A DNA stretch of 64,000 nt from DYJE01 sp041660385 (lineage in GTDB: Bacteria > Desulfobacterota > Desulfobacteria > Desulfobacterales > Desulfolunaceae), in contig JBAZWJ010000022.1 in assembly GCA_041660385.1 (NCBI GenBank), positions 1 to 64,000 on the forward strand, read 5' to 3'. The position numbers and the translations under genes are program-made. Positions within the stretch are counted from its first letter, which is position 1. Every line of letters begins with the position of its first letter. Shown one piece after another: positions 33,210 through 42,295 of this stretch. Under the pieces are notes generated by a model. It was not told where the DNA came from. It made no database searches and saw nothing but the letters and a program-made list of their open reading frames with translations.

Positions 33210-34304
33210 CTAACCCTTTTTTCCCATTTTTCCTATTTCGTCCCACACCCCCAGGTTAGTCAATTCTTTGCAGATCATGCATCCTCTGTAAGCGATTGAA
33301 ACATGGTGATCCGGCCCGAGCATGTGATCAAGTTTATCGCGGGTTTCATGTGTCAGTTTATCTCTGTAGGATTCAACTGCGCCAAGTACACCTATCCTTC
33401 GGATTCTTTGGAGAAATATTTTTTTCTCAAGAAAAGAATCAAGTGTTGTTTCTTTCATAGCGCCCACCGGGGCCAGATCAAAATCAGGATTTTCTCTAAA
33501 AGGCAGGCAGTAGTGCCAGGTGTTGTCGATGAACGGGCTTCTTCCGCAATGCGCGAAAAGGGACAACCGGTTCATGATTTCACGGTTTGGCATATCGGCA
33601 AATTCCTCATCTTTTATTTTCAGGCGGGATGTCACATCCCGTTGGAAGTAAGGAAAGAATGATCCAAGCCCTGATTTATCGCTCCCGGAAAGAGAAAGAG
33701 AGGGGCATTCATCCATCTCTTTTTCTCCGGCACCCATTGGGGCAAGGGGGGTGACTCGCTGAAAAACTTCGGGATAATATTTTTTGAGGATTTGATCTGT
33801 ATCGTCCTGTTTGAAGAGGGTCACCAGGGCCACAGGCATGATTTTGTTTCCCGGTTTTTTTGTCTGAGCCATGAGATGGTCCAGGGCTTTGCAGCTGCCC
33901 TCGATGAGGTTTTCCTGATATTCAGCAATGCTTAAACCGATTATCACCGTGTGATCTACACCCCGCGAAATTTTTCCAAGGAAATCTTCGGCGAATGCTG
34001 CGTTTTCAAGTCGTTTACCATTGGTGGGCATGGTGATGCTTCGAATTTTCCCCAATCGTGAAAGGGCGGAAAAGATGTCCGTCACATCCATACTGCCATC
34101 TTTCCAGATGGTGGGTTCTCCTCCTGTGACAAATTGAAAACCGATGGTATACACTGTTGAAACACGTTCGAGATCTTCAAGATAATGTGTGAATGTTTCA
34201 TGGGTCAGGTGATGGACTTTTTCGCCCGGAACCCTCAAGCATACTCGACATCGTTTATTGCAGGCATCGGTCAGTTGAAGCGCAGGGTATATGTTGTCAT
34301 TCAT
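33210..34304 (-). CDS. Radical SAM protein, unknown function
   Basis: A 364-residue protein; the start before NDNIYPAL is preferred to a frame 15 residues longer. The cluster motif CNKRCRVC (CX3CX2C) is near residue 15, followed by FVTGGEPT near 58. The second half contains additional cysteines (AHCGRSP, HYCLP, RGCMIC) as in SPASM/twitch radical SAM enzymes with auxiliary clusters. It ends 53 bases before the arsR-hgcA-hgcB operon in the same direction, with the operator between, so it may or may not be read through into that operon. Substrate unknown. Confidence 0.8.
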   Translation of the reverse strand: MNDNIYPALQLTDACNKRCRVCLRVPGEKVHHLTHETFTHYLEDLERVSTVYTIGFQFVTGGEPTIWKDGSMDVTDIFSALSRLGKIRSITMPTNGKRLENAAFAEDFLGKISRGVDHTVIIGLSIAEYQENLIEGSCKALDHLMAQTKKPGNKIMPVALVTLFKQDDTDQILKKYYPEVFQRVTPLAPMGAGEKEMDECPSLSLSGSDKSGLGSFFPYFQRDVTSRLKIKDEEFADMPNREIMNRLSLFAHCGRSPFIDNTWHYCLPFRENPDFDLAPVGAMKETTLDSFLEKKIFLQRIRRIGVLGAVESYRDKLTHETRDKLDHMLGPDHHVSIAYRGCMICKELTNLGVWDEIGKMGKKG

Positions 34305-34688
34305 GATTATGACCTCGCATATTAGGGGGTTAGGTTCAATCAGAAACAATAAAAAAAGATTGTCGTATCAGATCCCCTTAACGAATACCAGGAATTCCTG
34401 TAAAAAATAGGAAAACAATGCAGTGGCGCATAATACAGGAATTTTTCTTCTTCACAGGGTCATATGGAATTACAGGTTGCACAAGAAAGCCACATGAAGT
34501 AAATACGTTTTAAGGCCTTAAATGAAAAAATACAGCGCGAAAACAGAGCTTCTATCCCGTGAATGATTTCAAATTATATAAAATTATGCCGGTTGGGTTG
34601 GAGATGAATTTTCTTCCATGGCAGACCTATAATATTATTATATCTGATTAATAAATGTCCGATTTATCGGACTTCCTGGAGGGTACTA
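34305..34688. promoter_or_regulatory. Divergent intergenic region with a palindrome in the glpD leader
   Basis: The 384 bases between the radical SAM gene and glpD hold no gene I can support and must contain both promoters. GTCCGAT-TT-ATCGGAC (34657-34672) is a perfect palindrome just before the glpD ribosome site CTGGAGG; it could be a repressor site or an mRNA hairpin that affects translation. Confidence 0.45.
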
Positions 34689-36248
34689 ATGATTCGTAGT
34701 GAAATGCTGACAAGGCTTGAACATGAAACGAAGGTGTGGGATGTGGTCGTGATCGGCGGTGGAGCCACAGGTCTTGGAACTGCTGTTGAAGCGGCATCAA
34801 GAGGATACAGTACGCTGTTGGTCGAGCAGGGTGATTTTTCACAAGGCACATCAAGCCGGAGCACGAAGCTGATCCATGGCGGCATTCGTTATCTTCAGCA
34901 GGGAAACATCTCCCTTGTTCTTGAAGCCCTTCAGGAAAGAGGGTTGCTTCTTCAGAATGCCCCCCATCTTGTGCATCATCAGTCGTTCGTTGTCCCCAAT
35001 TATAGCTGGTGGGAAGGTCCTTTTTACGGAGTTGGCTTAAAGGTTTACGATGTGCTGGCCGGAAAACTTGGACTAAAAAAATCTACAGTTCTTTCCCGTG
35101 AAAGTGTTCTTGAAAAGATTCGAACCCTTGAACCAACTGATCTCAAAGGCGGCGTGATTTATTATGACGGTCAGTTTGACGATGCACGGCTGGCTGTGAC
35201 ACTTGCACAAACAGCCGAAGATCTTGGTGCTTGCGTTGTTAATTACGCTCAGGTCACAGGTCTTGTCAAGTCTAACGGACTTGTGAGCGGGATTCAGGTG
35301 GTTGATAAACTGTCCGGCAAGCAGTATGAAGTTATGGGCAAAGCTGTGGTTAATGCCACCGGTATTTTTGTGGATTCGGTTTTGAAAATGGATGCTTCTG
35401 ATCATGAGGACATCATATCTCCAAGCCAGGGTGTTCATATTGTGCTCGATAAATCATTTCTTCCGGGGGACACAGCAATTCTTGTTCCTCACACTGAAGA
35501 CGGAAGAGTTCTTTTTGCAGTACCTTGGCATGACAGAGTTATTGTGGGCACAACAGATACACCTGTTGAAAAAGCGACTCTCGAACCCTTGCCACTTAAG
35601 GAAGAACTGGATTTCCTTCTGGATCATGCAGCAAAATACCTGACAAAAGATCCGTCAGCAAAGGATGTCCTGTCGGCATTTGCCGGAATAAGACCGCTTG
35701 TGACTGCCGGTGCCGGTAAGAAAACAGCAACCCTTTCCCGGGACCACCATTTGAACGTGTCTCCATCCGGTCTTATCACCATTGCAGGCGGTAAATGGAC
35801 GACTTACCGTAAAATGGGTGAAGACGTTATTGATACTGCCATCCCCATCGGAGTCCTTGAGCCGAGAAAATCAAGAACGCGGAACCTGAGTTTGAACGGA
35901 TGGTCAATGGATGATTTCGGAAATGCTCCGTACTCGCTTTACGGTAACAATGCCCGTTTTATTAAGCGTATTGCTGAAGAAAACCCAGAACTCGACCGAC
36001 CGATTCATGAAAGATTGCCTTATCGATTCGCAGAAATCGTCTGGGCGGTCCGTCATGAAATGGCGATTTTCCTTGACGATGTTCTGGCTCGGCGAACACG
36101 GTCTCTGATTCTCGACGCAAGAGCAAGTATGGAAGCGGCTCCCGAAGTAGCCCGTGTTATGGCAAAAGAAATGGGTAAAGACGCGGAATGGGAAAAAGAC
36201 CAACTTGAACGTTACGTGAAACGGGCTGAAACCTATCTTGTCGTGTAA
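34689..36248 (+). CDS. glpD: Glycerol-3-phosphate dehydrogenase, FAD-dependent
   Basis: GlpD oxidises sn-glycerol-3-phosphate to dihydroxyacetone phosphate and passes electrons to the quinone pool at the inner membrane. This 519-residue protein has the FAD loop VVVIGGGATGLGTA near residue 19, the family box SSRSTKLIHGGIRYLQ near 56, VVNATGIFVD near 220, and the substrate region FAGIRPL with ITIAGGKWTTYR near 358. A GGAGG site precedes the ATG. No glpK or glpF is adjacent. The C-terminal helical domain is complete. Confidence 0.93.
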   Translation: MIRSEMLTRLEHETKVWDVVVIGGGATGLGTAVEAASRGYSTLLVEQGDFSQGTSSRSTKLIHGGIRYLQQGNISLVLEALQERGLLLQNAPHLVHHQSFVVPNYSWWEGPFYGVGLKVYDVLAGKLGLKKSTVLSRESVLEKIRTLEPTDLKGGVIYYDGQFDDARLAVTLAQTAEDLGACVVNYAQVTGLVKSNGLVSGIQVVDKLSGKQYEVMGKAVVNATGIFVDSVLKMDASDHEDIISPSQGVHIVLDKSFLPGDTAILVPHTEDGRVLFAVPWHDRVIVGTTDTPVEKATLEPLPLKEELDFLLDHAAKYLTKDPSAKDVLSAFAGIRPLVTAGAGKKTATLSRDHHLNVSPSGLITIAGGKWTTYRKMGEDVIDTAIPIGVLEPRKSRTRNLSLNGWSMDDFGNAPYSLYGNNARFIKRIAEENPELDRPIHERLPYRFAEIVWAVRHEMAIFLDDVLARRTRSLILDARASMEAAPEVARVMAKEMGKDAEWEKDQLERYVKRAETYLVV

Positions 36249-36653
36249 TTAGTGTGAAAATTTTAGATTTAATGATGAAGTATTAGAGAGAAACAACATC
36301 GTTCGTGGCGAGTTCAAAAATCGCCACGGTCTGATCTTATGGTTTATTTCTTGCCAACGCTCCTTCAATTGTGAACAAAAATCACTTTATATCTGTAAAC
36401 ATTGCAGAGCCAACATGAGCAATCTCTATTGAAAGAACCACGGTATGCCCTCACACTAAAAATTACTGTGAATAAGGCCATGGAACAACTGTCGAACAGT
36501 CATCGGGAAATGCTCTTATACAAACTTTAGATCCGGTCAATTTTTTTGGTAAAAAACTTCATTTAATCATTGAAATGCTTGACAATAATTGGAAGTCCAT
36601 ATAAATTCGGCCTAACTTATTATTAATTATTAAAACAGGGGAAATCAAACAAA
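36249..36653. promoter_or_regulatory. Intergenic region: glpD hairpin and TetR-gene promoter
   Basis: No gene is seen in these 405 bases. CGTGGCGA and TCGCCACG (36304-36328) form an 8-bp hairpin that may end glpD. A sigma-70-like promoter is suggested by TTGACA at 36579-36584 with TATAAA/TAAATT about 15-17 bases further on, some 50 bases before the TetR gene. Confidence 0.5.
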
Positions 36654-37313
36654 ATGGGTGACGACTGGAAAAATACCAGGAAAGGGGAAAATACCAGAAA
36701 ACGAATACTTCAAGCAGCAAGGAAGGTTTTTTCAAACCATCCTTATCATTCGGCGAGTGTACGTATGGTCGGCAAAGCGGGGAACTTTGATCATCCGATC
36801 ATCCATTACTACTTTCCGAAGAAGGCAGGTTTGTTCGATGCCGTTGTGGATGAGTTGCTTGACGAAATTAAAGTTTTTACAAATTCCTGGTATAAAGATC
36901 TCGAAACAATGACCATCGGGAAAAGTTTTTCGCTTTTTCTCGACAGACTTTTTGAGTTTCATTTTAATGCGCCTGATCTGTTCCGATTGCTTATGCAGAA
37001 CACAGCACATGTGGAGGATTACGCCAATTTTCCCGGAGCGGAAAGGTACACAGCATTTCAAGAAAACTTTCTTAAAACATTCAAAGATAAGATTCCTTAC
37101 ACAGCGCCTCAAGAAGATGTTCGTCGATTTGTCTTCAGTTTTACTGTTGTAGCAACAAACTATCTTGGAGCGAGTTCCACCTATGCACAGTTTCTCGGTC
37201 TCGAAGCAACAAGCTCCGAGTACTGGTCATGGGTCAAAGAAACCTTGATGTTTGTTTTTCTCCCAAGATTGAGAAAAATTATTATCTACACCAACGAGAA
37301 AAACGAAGAATAA
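36654..37313 (+). CDS. TetR-family regulator
   Basis: A 219-residue regulator. TRKRILQAARKVFSNHPYHSASVRMVGKAGNF (about residues 13-45) and IIHYYFPKKAGLFDAVV (48-65) form the DNA-binding domain; the rest is an all-helical ligand domain typical of the family. It stands alone with its own promoter and terminator. Its target may be glpD or its own promoter; nothing in the sequence decides this. Confidence 0.85.
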   Translation: MGDDWKNTRKGENTRKRILQAARKVFSNHPYHSASVRMVGKAGNFDHPIIHYYFPKKAGLFDAVVDELLDEIKVFTNSWYKDLETMTIGKSFSLFLDRLFEFHFNAPDLFRLLMQNTAHVEDYANFPGAERYTAFQENFLKTFKDKIPYTAPQEDVRRFVFSFTVVATNYLGASSTYAQFLGLEATSSEYWSWVKETLMFVFLPRLRKIIIYTNEKNEE

Positions 37314-37317
37314 ATTC

Positions 37318-37345
37318 AAAACCTGTCGATTCCCATCGGCAGGTT
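37318..37345 (+). terminator. Intrinsic terminator of the TetR gene
   Basis: AAACCTGTCGAT pairs with ATCGGCAGGTTT (one G-U type pair) across TCCC, followed by TCTTTTC. Right after the stop codon, so a normal Rho-independent terminator. Confidence 0.75.
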
Positions 37346-37401
37346 TTCTTTTCATATACATATAGGGACAGGCACTATAAGTATAAGAGTAAGGAGGAAT
37401 G

Positions 37402-38316
37402 ATGGCACGCATACCAAGGTTGTTGATCAAAGGAGAAAAGGCCATATACCATGTTATATCGCGAACGGCGCTTCAGGGGCTACCCATGGAGGCGTGTCAT
37501 AAAGATTATTTGTTTAATCTCATCAGACGGTTAAGCAGGATTTATTTTGCTGAGGTCTTCGGAGTAACGGTCATGGGGAACCATTTTCATTTGCTCGTGC
37601 GGATGATGCCGGGAGATGGGGTCAGTGACGAAGATATCATTCGGAAATTTGATGAGTTATATCATGGAAAACGGGTTCTTATGCCCGGACAGGTCGAGTA
37701 TTACAGGCGAAAATGGGAGAATTTGTCAGAGTTTGTCAAAGATATAAAGCAAACGTTTACAAAGTATTATAATAAGGTGACGGGACGAAAAGGGTATTTC
37801 TGGAGTGATAGATATAAAAGTCTTATCGTGCAACACGGAGAGCCTTTGATTCATTGTCTTGCCTATATTGATCTGAATCCGGTGAGGGCAGGTATCGTCA
37901 AGCGTCCAGAACACTACAGATGGAGCGGGCTTGCGTATCATCTCCAGCGAGGTAACCCTGATGGTTTTCTCAGCCTTGATTTCGGATCAGATGAATTCAT
38001 GGGTGAGAATACGGATGAAAAAATAAGGCGATACAGACGCTATGTTTATGAAGCCGGAGCTGTTCACCGTGAAAAATTTGCATTTATTGATAATTGTACC
38101 ATGGATAAAGAACGGAAGCGCGGGTATGAAATGCAACGCTATGAACGATTTCAGCTGCGAACCCGATTTTTTACTGAATCAGGGATTCTGGGATCCAAAG
38201 AATTCGTTGAATCCCACTTCAGGTTGTTTAAACAGGTATTCCAAACGGACAACGATCGAAAAGCCATGAAAATCAAAGGGCTCCAGGGAATTTATTCCAT
38301 GAAACGTCTGGAGTGA
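37402..38316 (+). CDS. REP-associated tyrosine transposase (RAYT, Y1_Tnp)
   Basis: A 304-residue HUH-type enzyme. HFHLLVR at residues 61-67 supplies the HxH metal site and KYYNKV near 121-126 the nucleophilic Tyr. The C-terminal half (about 170-304) is longer than the minimal IS200 TnpA, as in RAYTs. These domesticated single-copy enzymes are linked with dispersed REP palindromes, of which several occur in this window. Of two adjacent ATGs the second has better spacing from AAGGAGG. It shows no terminal repeats or target duplication of its own. The Nudix gene follows after 6 bases. Confidence 0.88.
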   Translation: MARIPRLLIKGEKAIYHVISRTALQGLPMEACHKDYLFNLIRRLSRIYFAEVFGVTVMGNHFHLLVRMMPGDGVSDEDIIRKFDELYHGKRVLMPGQVEYYRRKWENLSEFVKDIKQTFTKYYNKVTGRKGYFWSDRYKSLIVQHGEPLIHCLAYIDLNPVRAGIVKRPEHYRWSGLAYHLQRGNPDGFLSLDFGSDEFMGENTDEKIRRYRRYVYEAGAVHREKFAFIDNCTMDKERKRGYEMQRYERFQLRTRFFTESGILGSKEFVESHFRLFKQVFQTDNDRKAMKIKGLQGIYSMKRLE

Positions 38317-38322
38317 AAGTTT

Positions 38323-38733
38323 ATGAAGAGAAAAGGAACGAGCATTATTTTATACAACGAGAAGGACTGCCTTCTTCTCTTTTTGCGCGATGACAAACCG
38401 GGGCTTCCTTATGCCAACATGTGGGATATTCCGGGTGGTCATGTGGAAGATGGGGAAACACCGGACGAGTGCATCGTCCGGGAGATGAAAGAAGAAATCG
38501 GCGTGGATATCGGAGCCCCCTGTCTTTTCAGGGTGTATGACTTTGATGATCGCATTGAATATGTCTATGTTTCGTTTTGCCGGTATCAGATTGAGAACTT
38601 GAATTTGACTGAAGGCCAGGCTTTGCGATGGTTCAGTGAAGCAGAAATCGCTAAAACGGAACTGGCATATGGATTTAATCAAGTCGCTGATGATTTTTTT
38701 AAGTCACGACGTGGCACCGTGATTGATTCGTAG
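38323..38733 (+). CDS. Nudix hydrolase (MutT-like)
   Basis: A 136-residue pyrophosphohydrolase. The Nudix box GX5EX7REUXEEXGU is intact (from GGHVEDGE to REMKEEIGV, about residues 38-61). It cleaves nucleoside diphosphates linked to another group; which one is not evident. It lies 6 bases after the RAYT gene and may be cotranscribed. The start ATG has no strong ribosome site, which fits coupling to the preceding gene. Confidence 0.9.
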   Translation: MKRKGTSIILYNEKDCLLLFLRDDKPGLPYANMWDIPGGHVEDGETPDECIVREMKEEIGVDIGAPCLFRVYDFDDRIEYVYVSFCRYQIENLNLTEGQALRWFSEAEIAKTELAYGFNQVADDFFKSRRGTVIDS

Positions 38734-38925
38734 TTATCGCAAGCAAATCTTCCTGATTGTTGAACTTTGTTTGACACCTCCAAAACGAATGGGTTATAGT
38801 ATTCCATTATTTCATGTAACCGGGTCATCCCCTTTCCAGCATGTGCGAAATCAATTAATGTTATTTGAGAAAACACGAGACAGACCCCATATGCTTTTCC
38901 TGTTTTATGTAAAAAAGGAGAATTT

Positions 38926-39378
38926 ATGAGCGACTACCCGAAACAGGACCACGAGATTATCCTGCTCACAGCTGATAACAGCAGAATTACCGGATTTATC
39001 AATGTACTTGGACGAAGTATTTCCGCCTATCTTCAGGGGCCTGAGCCGGACATTGTCATGTATGACTGTCTGATCGACGGCATAAAAGGTGCTGACACCC
39101 TGATGATATCGAAGAAACAGACTTTGTGGGTCAATTCGCGGGAAAAAACGGAAATTGAGAAAATTGGGAACTGGCAGAATCTGATGTTTATGCTTGTCAA
39201 TGGTGTGATGGTCAAGGGTGAGGTGAACATGACAGGTTACGACAGGGCTTCAGACTTCATTCAGAATGAGCTTAGCCGATTTTATGAAGTTCACGATGTG
39301 GATACCGGAGGCTATCTTTGTGAACTTCTTTATGTTTCAAGAGAACATACGGTGTGGAAAAAGCCAGTGAATAAATGA
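38926..39378 (+). CDS. Unrecognised 150-residue protein upstream of pilT-like genes
   Basis: I recognise no well-studied family. The N-terminal half is beta-rich (EIILLTADNSRITGFINVLG, then DIVMYDCLIDG) and a similar strand pattern returns (MLVNGVMVKGEVNM), suggesting a duplicated small barrel. The start follows AAAGGAG. Because it precedes two PilT/PilU-type ATPase genes in the same direction (gap 176 bases), a role in surface motility is possible but only inferred from position. Confidence 0.6.
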   Translation: MSDYPKQDHEIILLTADNSRITGFINVLGRSISAYLQGPEPDIVMYDCLIDGIKGADTLMISKKQTLWVNSREKTEIEKIGNWQNLMFMLVNGVMVKGEVNMTGYDRASDFIQNELSRFYEVHDVDTGGYLCELLYVSREHTVWKKPVNK

Positions 39379-39554
39379 TTTGATCGCAGCTTTACACTTT
39401 TCAACGGCCTGATAAAAACGGCCTGTTTGAATAGCAACTAACAAAGTAGACTCTGAAGGTAATCAATATATCCCAATAGTAATGACGATCCATAGGATAA
39501 TGATTGTCCCATGGATCGTTGAAATCTGGTCGCGAATCGTCAAGGAGACATATC

Positions 39555-40658
39555 ATGGCGGATCTGGATAAAGTATTCAAAATCGGTGTCAGCATGAAAG
39601 CCTCGGATGTACACGTTGTCCCATTCGAACCCTTTATTATGCGGCGTTTCGGGAAACTGATGAAATCGAAAAGCCCTCCTTTGACTCCGGCGATGTGTAA
39701 AAAGCTGGTTTACGAACTGATAGATGATGCCCAGAAGCAGAATCTCGAAAAAAATCTCCAACTTGATTTTTCCTATGAAATCGAAGGACTGGGAAGATTT
39801 CGCGGTAGCGCGATGATGCACCAGCGTGGGATGAGTGCCACATTCAGAATTATTCCCACCGAAATCCCTTCACTTAAGAGTCTGGGCCTTCCGGAAGTTG
39901 TGACCAAGGTTCTTGATAACCACCAGGGCCTTATTCTGGTTACCGGGGCCACAGGCCAGGGTAAAACAACGACCCTTTCGGCTATGGTGGATTACATCAA
40001 CGAAAAAAGAGCCCATCATGTGCTGACCATCGAAGATCCAGTGGAATTCATCCATCCTTTTAAAAAAGGTGTAGTTAATCAGAGGCAGCTCCATTACGAT
40101 ACGTTATCTTATAAAAACTCGCTGAAAGCAGCCTTGCGGGAAGACCCGGACGTGATCATGATCGGTGAATTGAGAGATCTGGAAACCATATCCCTTGCTA
40201 TCTCAGCTGCTGAAACAGGCCACCTTGTTCTTGGGACTTTGTCAACCACCAATGCTCCAAAAACCGTCGACAGAATCATCGACTCCTATCCATCTGGTGA
40301 ACAATCCCAGGTTCGGGCCGCATTGAGTGAAACATTGAAAGCAGTGATTACCCAGAAGCTTCTTCCGGGAATCAATGGGGACCAGATGATTCTTGCCACG
40401 GAAATCCTCATCGGAACGGTTCCTGTGGCCAGTATGATACGGGATTCAAAGGTGTTTCAGATCCCCAACCTTATGCAGACAGGAAAAAATGTGGGCATGA
40501 GGATCATGGATGAATCCATCATTGAACTTCTTAAATCCAAGATGATCAGTGAAGAAACAGCCCTTGCAAGTTCGGAAAACGAGTCGGTGATACGAGCATT
40601 TCTTGGGCCGAAGGCAGGTGTTCAGACTGGGCCGGTTCAACAGGGAAGAAACGGATGA
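39555..40658 (+). CDS. PilT/PilU-type motor ATPase, first of tandem pair
   Basis: A 367-residue type II/IV secretion ATPase. The start is the ATG behind AAGGAGA; the longer frame is unlikely. Walker A is GATGQGKTTT at 131-140, the Asp box TIEDPVEF near 158, Walker B IMIGELRDLE near 201. The His box, normally THTN, reads TLSTTNAPKTVDR (228-240) with Ser in the His position. Such ATPases power pilus retraction in the cytoplasm. The changed His box suggests an accessory, PilU-like role alongside the next gene. Confidence 0.85.
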   Translation: MADLDKVFKIGVSMKASDVHVVPFEPFIMRRFGKLMKSKSPPLTPAMCKKLVYELIDDAQKQNLEKNLQLDFSYEIEGLGRFRGSAMMHQRGMSATFRIIPTEIPSLKSLGLPEVVTKVLDNHQGLILVTGATGQGKTTTLSAMVDYINEKRAHHVLTIEDPVEFIHPFKKGVVNQRQLHYDTLSYKNSLKAALREDPDVIMIGELRDLETISLAISAAETGHLVLGTLSTTNAPKTVDRIIDSYPSGEQSQVRAALSETLKAVITQKLLPGINGDQMILATEILIGTVPVASMIRDSKVFQIPNLMQTGKNVGMRIMDESIIELLKSKMISEETALASSENESVIRAFLGPKAGVQTGPVQQGRNG

Positions 40659-40698
40659 TTTGTGAAAAATAATCAGATTGGAACAGGGATGATAAATC

Positions 40699-41748
40699 AT
40701 GGCGCTTACCATTGATACATATTTTCAGGAAGTAAAAGACAGAGGAGCCAGTGATCTTCATATGGTGGTGGGTTTTCCACCTCTACTAAGACTTGGCGGT
40801 CAACTTGTTAAAACAGATCATCCGGTTCTGACAGCCGAATCGAACAAGGCCATTCTTTTTGAGATGCTCAGCCAGGAGAAACAGGAATATCTTGAACGCA
40901 ACAGAGATCTGGATTTGGCATACCAGCTGGAAGGCGTTGCAAGATTCCGCTGTAATTTTTTGTATCAGAGACGTGGAATCGGTGCGGTGTTCCGTATCAT
41001 TCCCAGCACCATTCTCACCCTCGAACAACTGGGACTTTCGGATACGCTGAAGAAAATCGCCGATTTTAAAAAAGGTCTGGTCCTTGTCACTGGTCCCACG
41101 GGAAGCGGTAAATCCACGACCCTTGCCGCCATGATTGATTACGTCAATTCCACCCGGGAAGCCCATATTATTACCATTGAAGACCCTCTTGAGTTTATTC
41201 ACACCAATAAACGCTGCCTGTTTACTCAGAGAGAAATCGGTGCCCATGCTTTGAGTTTCAGTGATGCCCTTCGCGTGGCCAGCCGTGAAGATCCGGATAT
41301 CATCCTGGTGGGCGAGATGCGTGATCTTGAAACGATTGCCCTTGCTCTGACGTGCGCCGAGCTGGGCATTCTCGTCTTTGGCACTCTTCATACCAATTCG
41401 GCGGCGAAAACCATTGATCGCATCATCAATGCTTTTCCTGTGGAACAGCAGGAACAGACAAGGACCATGCTTTCCGAATCTCTTCGGGCCGTGATAGCCC
41501 AGCAACTACTAAGAACGGTAAGCGGAGGCCGTTGCGCTGCCAATGAAATTCTTATCGGATCACCGGCCCTTGCCAGCCTTATCCGAAGCTCGAAAATCGC
41601 ACAGATCAATTCCTTGATCCAGACAGGGACAAACCAGGGTATGCAGACCATGGACCAGCATCTGATGGAGCTTGTGGCAAAAAAAACCATCAGCAACGAA
41701 TCGGCCTATGAAAAAGCCATGGACAAAAATCTGTTTTCAAAGAAGTAA
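40699..41748 (+). CDS. pilT: PilT-like twitching-motility ATPase
   Basis: A 349-residue retraction ATPase, paralogous to the preceding gene. GPTGSGKST at 132-140, TIEDPLEF, ILVGEMRDLETI and the complete His box TLHTNSAAKTIDRI follow the canonical PilT plan; N-terminal PAS-like domain (SDLHMVVG) at 18-25. It hydrolyses ATP to depolymerise type IV pili. The gap of 40 bases and shared direction show a two-gene operon. The C-terminal AIRNLI-type PilT motif is replaced by a divergent helix, so PilT versus PilU cannot be fixed. Confidence 0.85.
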   Translation: MALTIDTYFQEVKDRGASDLHMVVGFPPLLRLGGQLVKTDHPVLTAESNKAILFEMLSQEKQEYLERNRDLDLAYQLEGVARFRCNFLYQRRGIGAVFRIIPSTILTLEQLGLSDTLKKIADFKKGLVLVTGPTGSGKSTTLAAMIDYVNSTREAHIITIEDPLEFIHTNKRCLFTQREIGAHALSFSDALRVASREDPDIILVGEMRDLETIALALTCAELGILVFGTLHTNSAAKTIDRIINAFPVEQQEQTRTMLSESLRAVIAQQLLRTVSGGRCAANEILIGSPALASLIRSSKIAQINSLIQTGTNQGMQTMDQHLMELVAKKTISNESAYEKAMDKNLFSKK

Positions 41749-41770
41749 TGTTTGAATAAATTCAATAGTT

Positions 41771-42292
41771 TTAGATTGTAATCTCGTCCAGAACCTTTCC
41801 TTTGGTGAGTTCTATGAGCTGTATACGTCCGTTTTGAACGAGTGCGAATCCGGGCAAGCTGTTTCTTGGCAGCGAAGGAGATCCAGGATTGAGAAATATC
41901 TTGCCGAACAGGGTGTCAAGGCGCGGAGTATGGCTGTGGCCTTCGATAATTACTTGGGCATCAGAAATGTCAGGCAAAGGAAGATGTCCATGGTTTAACA
42001 AAAAAGAAAAGCCATCAAATTCGAATATCGTTTGAAACGAAAATCCTTCCAGATAATCTTCCAGATCACAATTCCCGTAGACATAGTGAACGTTAATCTG
42101 TTCACGGGCTAAATCGAGAAACTCTTTTTTGATGATATCCGGTCTGAAATCAGCAGAGGATCTGTCTCCATAGCGTGTGTCGAAAAGATCTCCGGCTACA
42201 GCCAGGCTGTCTCCAAATTTAAGAAATTTCTTTAATCGTTCCCAGGATGAAATACTTCCGTGAATATCGGCTGCAGCAAGAAGTTTCGCCAT
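41771..42292 (-). CDS. yfcE: YfcE-type metallophosphoesterase
   Basis: A 173-residue phosphodiesterase of the YfcE/MJ0936 group. Metal-binding boxes are in order: AAADIHGS near residue 6, VAGDLFD near 32, YGNCD near 72, NHGH near 98 and EGHSHTPR near 117. It hydrolyses phosphodiesters in the cytoplasm; the physiological substrate is unknown. Its start lies 3 bases after the stop of the GGDEF gene, so the pair is an operon and a link to nucleotide signalling is possible. Confidence 0.9.
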   Translation of the reverse strand: MAKLLAAADIHGSISSWERLKKFLKFGDSLAVAGDLFDTRYGDRSSADFRPDIIKKEFLDLAREQINVHYVYGNCDLEDYLEGFSFQTIFEFDGFSFLLNHGHLPLPDISDAQVIIEGHSHTPRLDTLFGKIFLNPGSPSLPRNSLPGFALVQNGRIQLIELTKGKVLDEITI

Positions 42293-42295
42293 GGG

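Noticed and set aside
40786..41505. 239-residue minus-strand frame opposite pilT
   Set aside because: Lies wholly within a conserved plus-strand gene.
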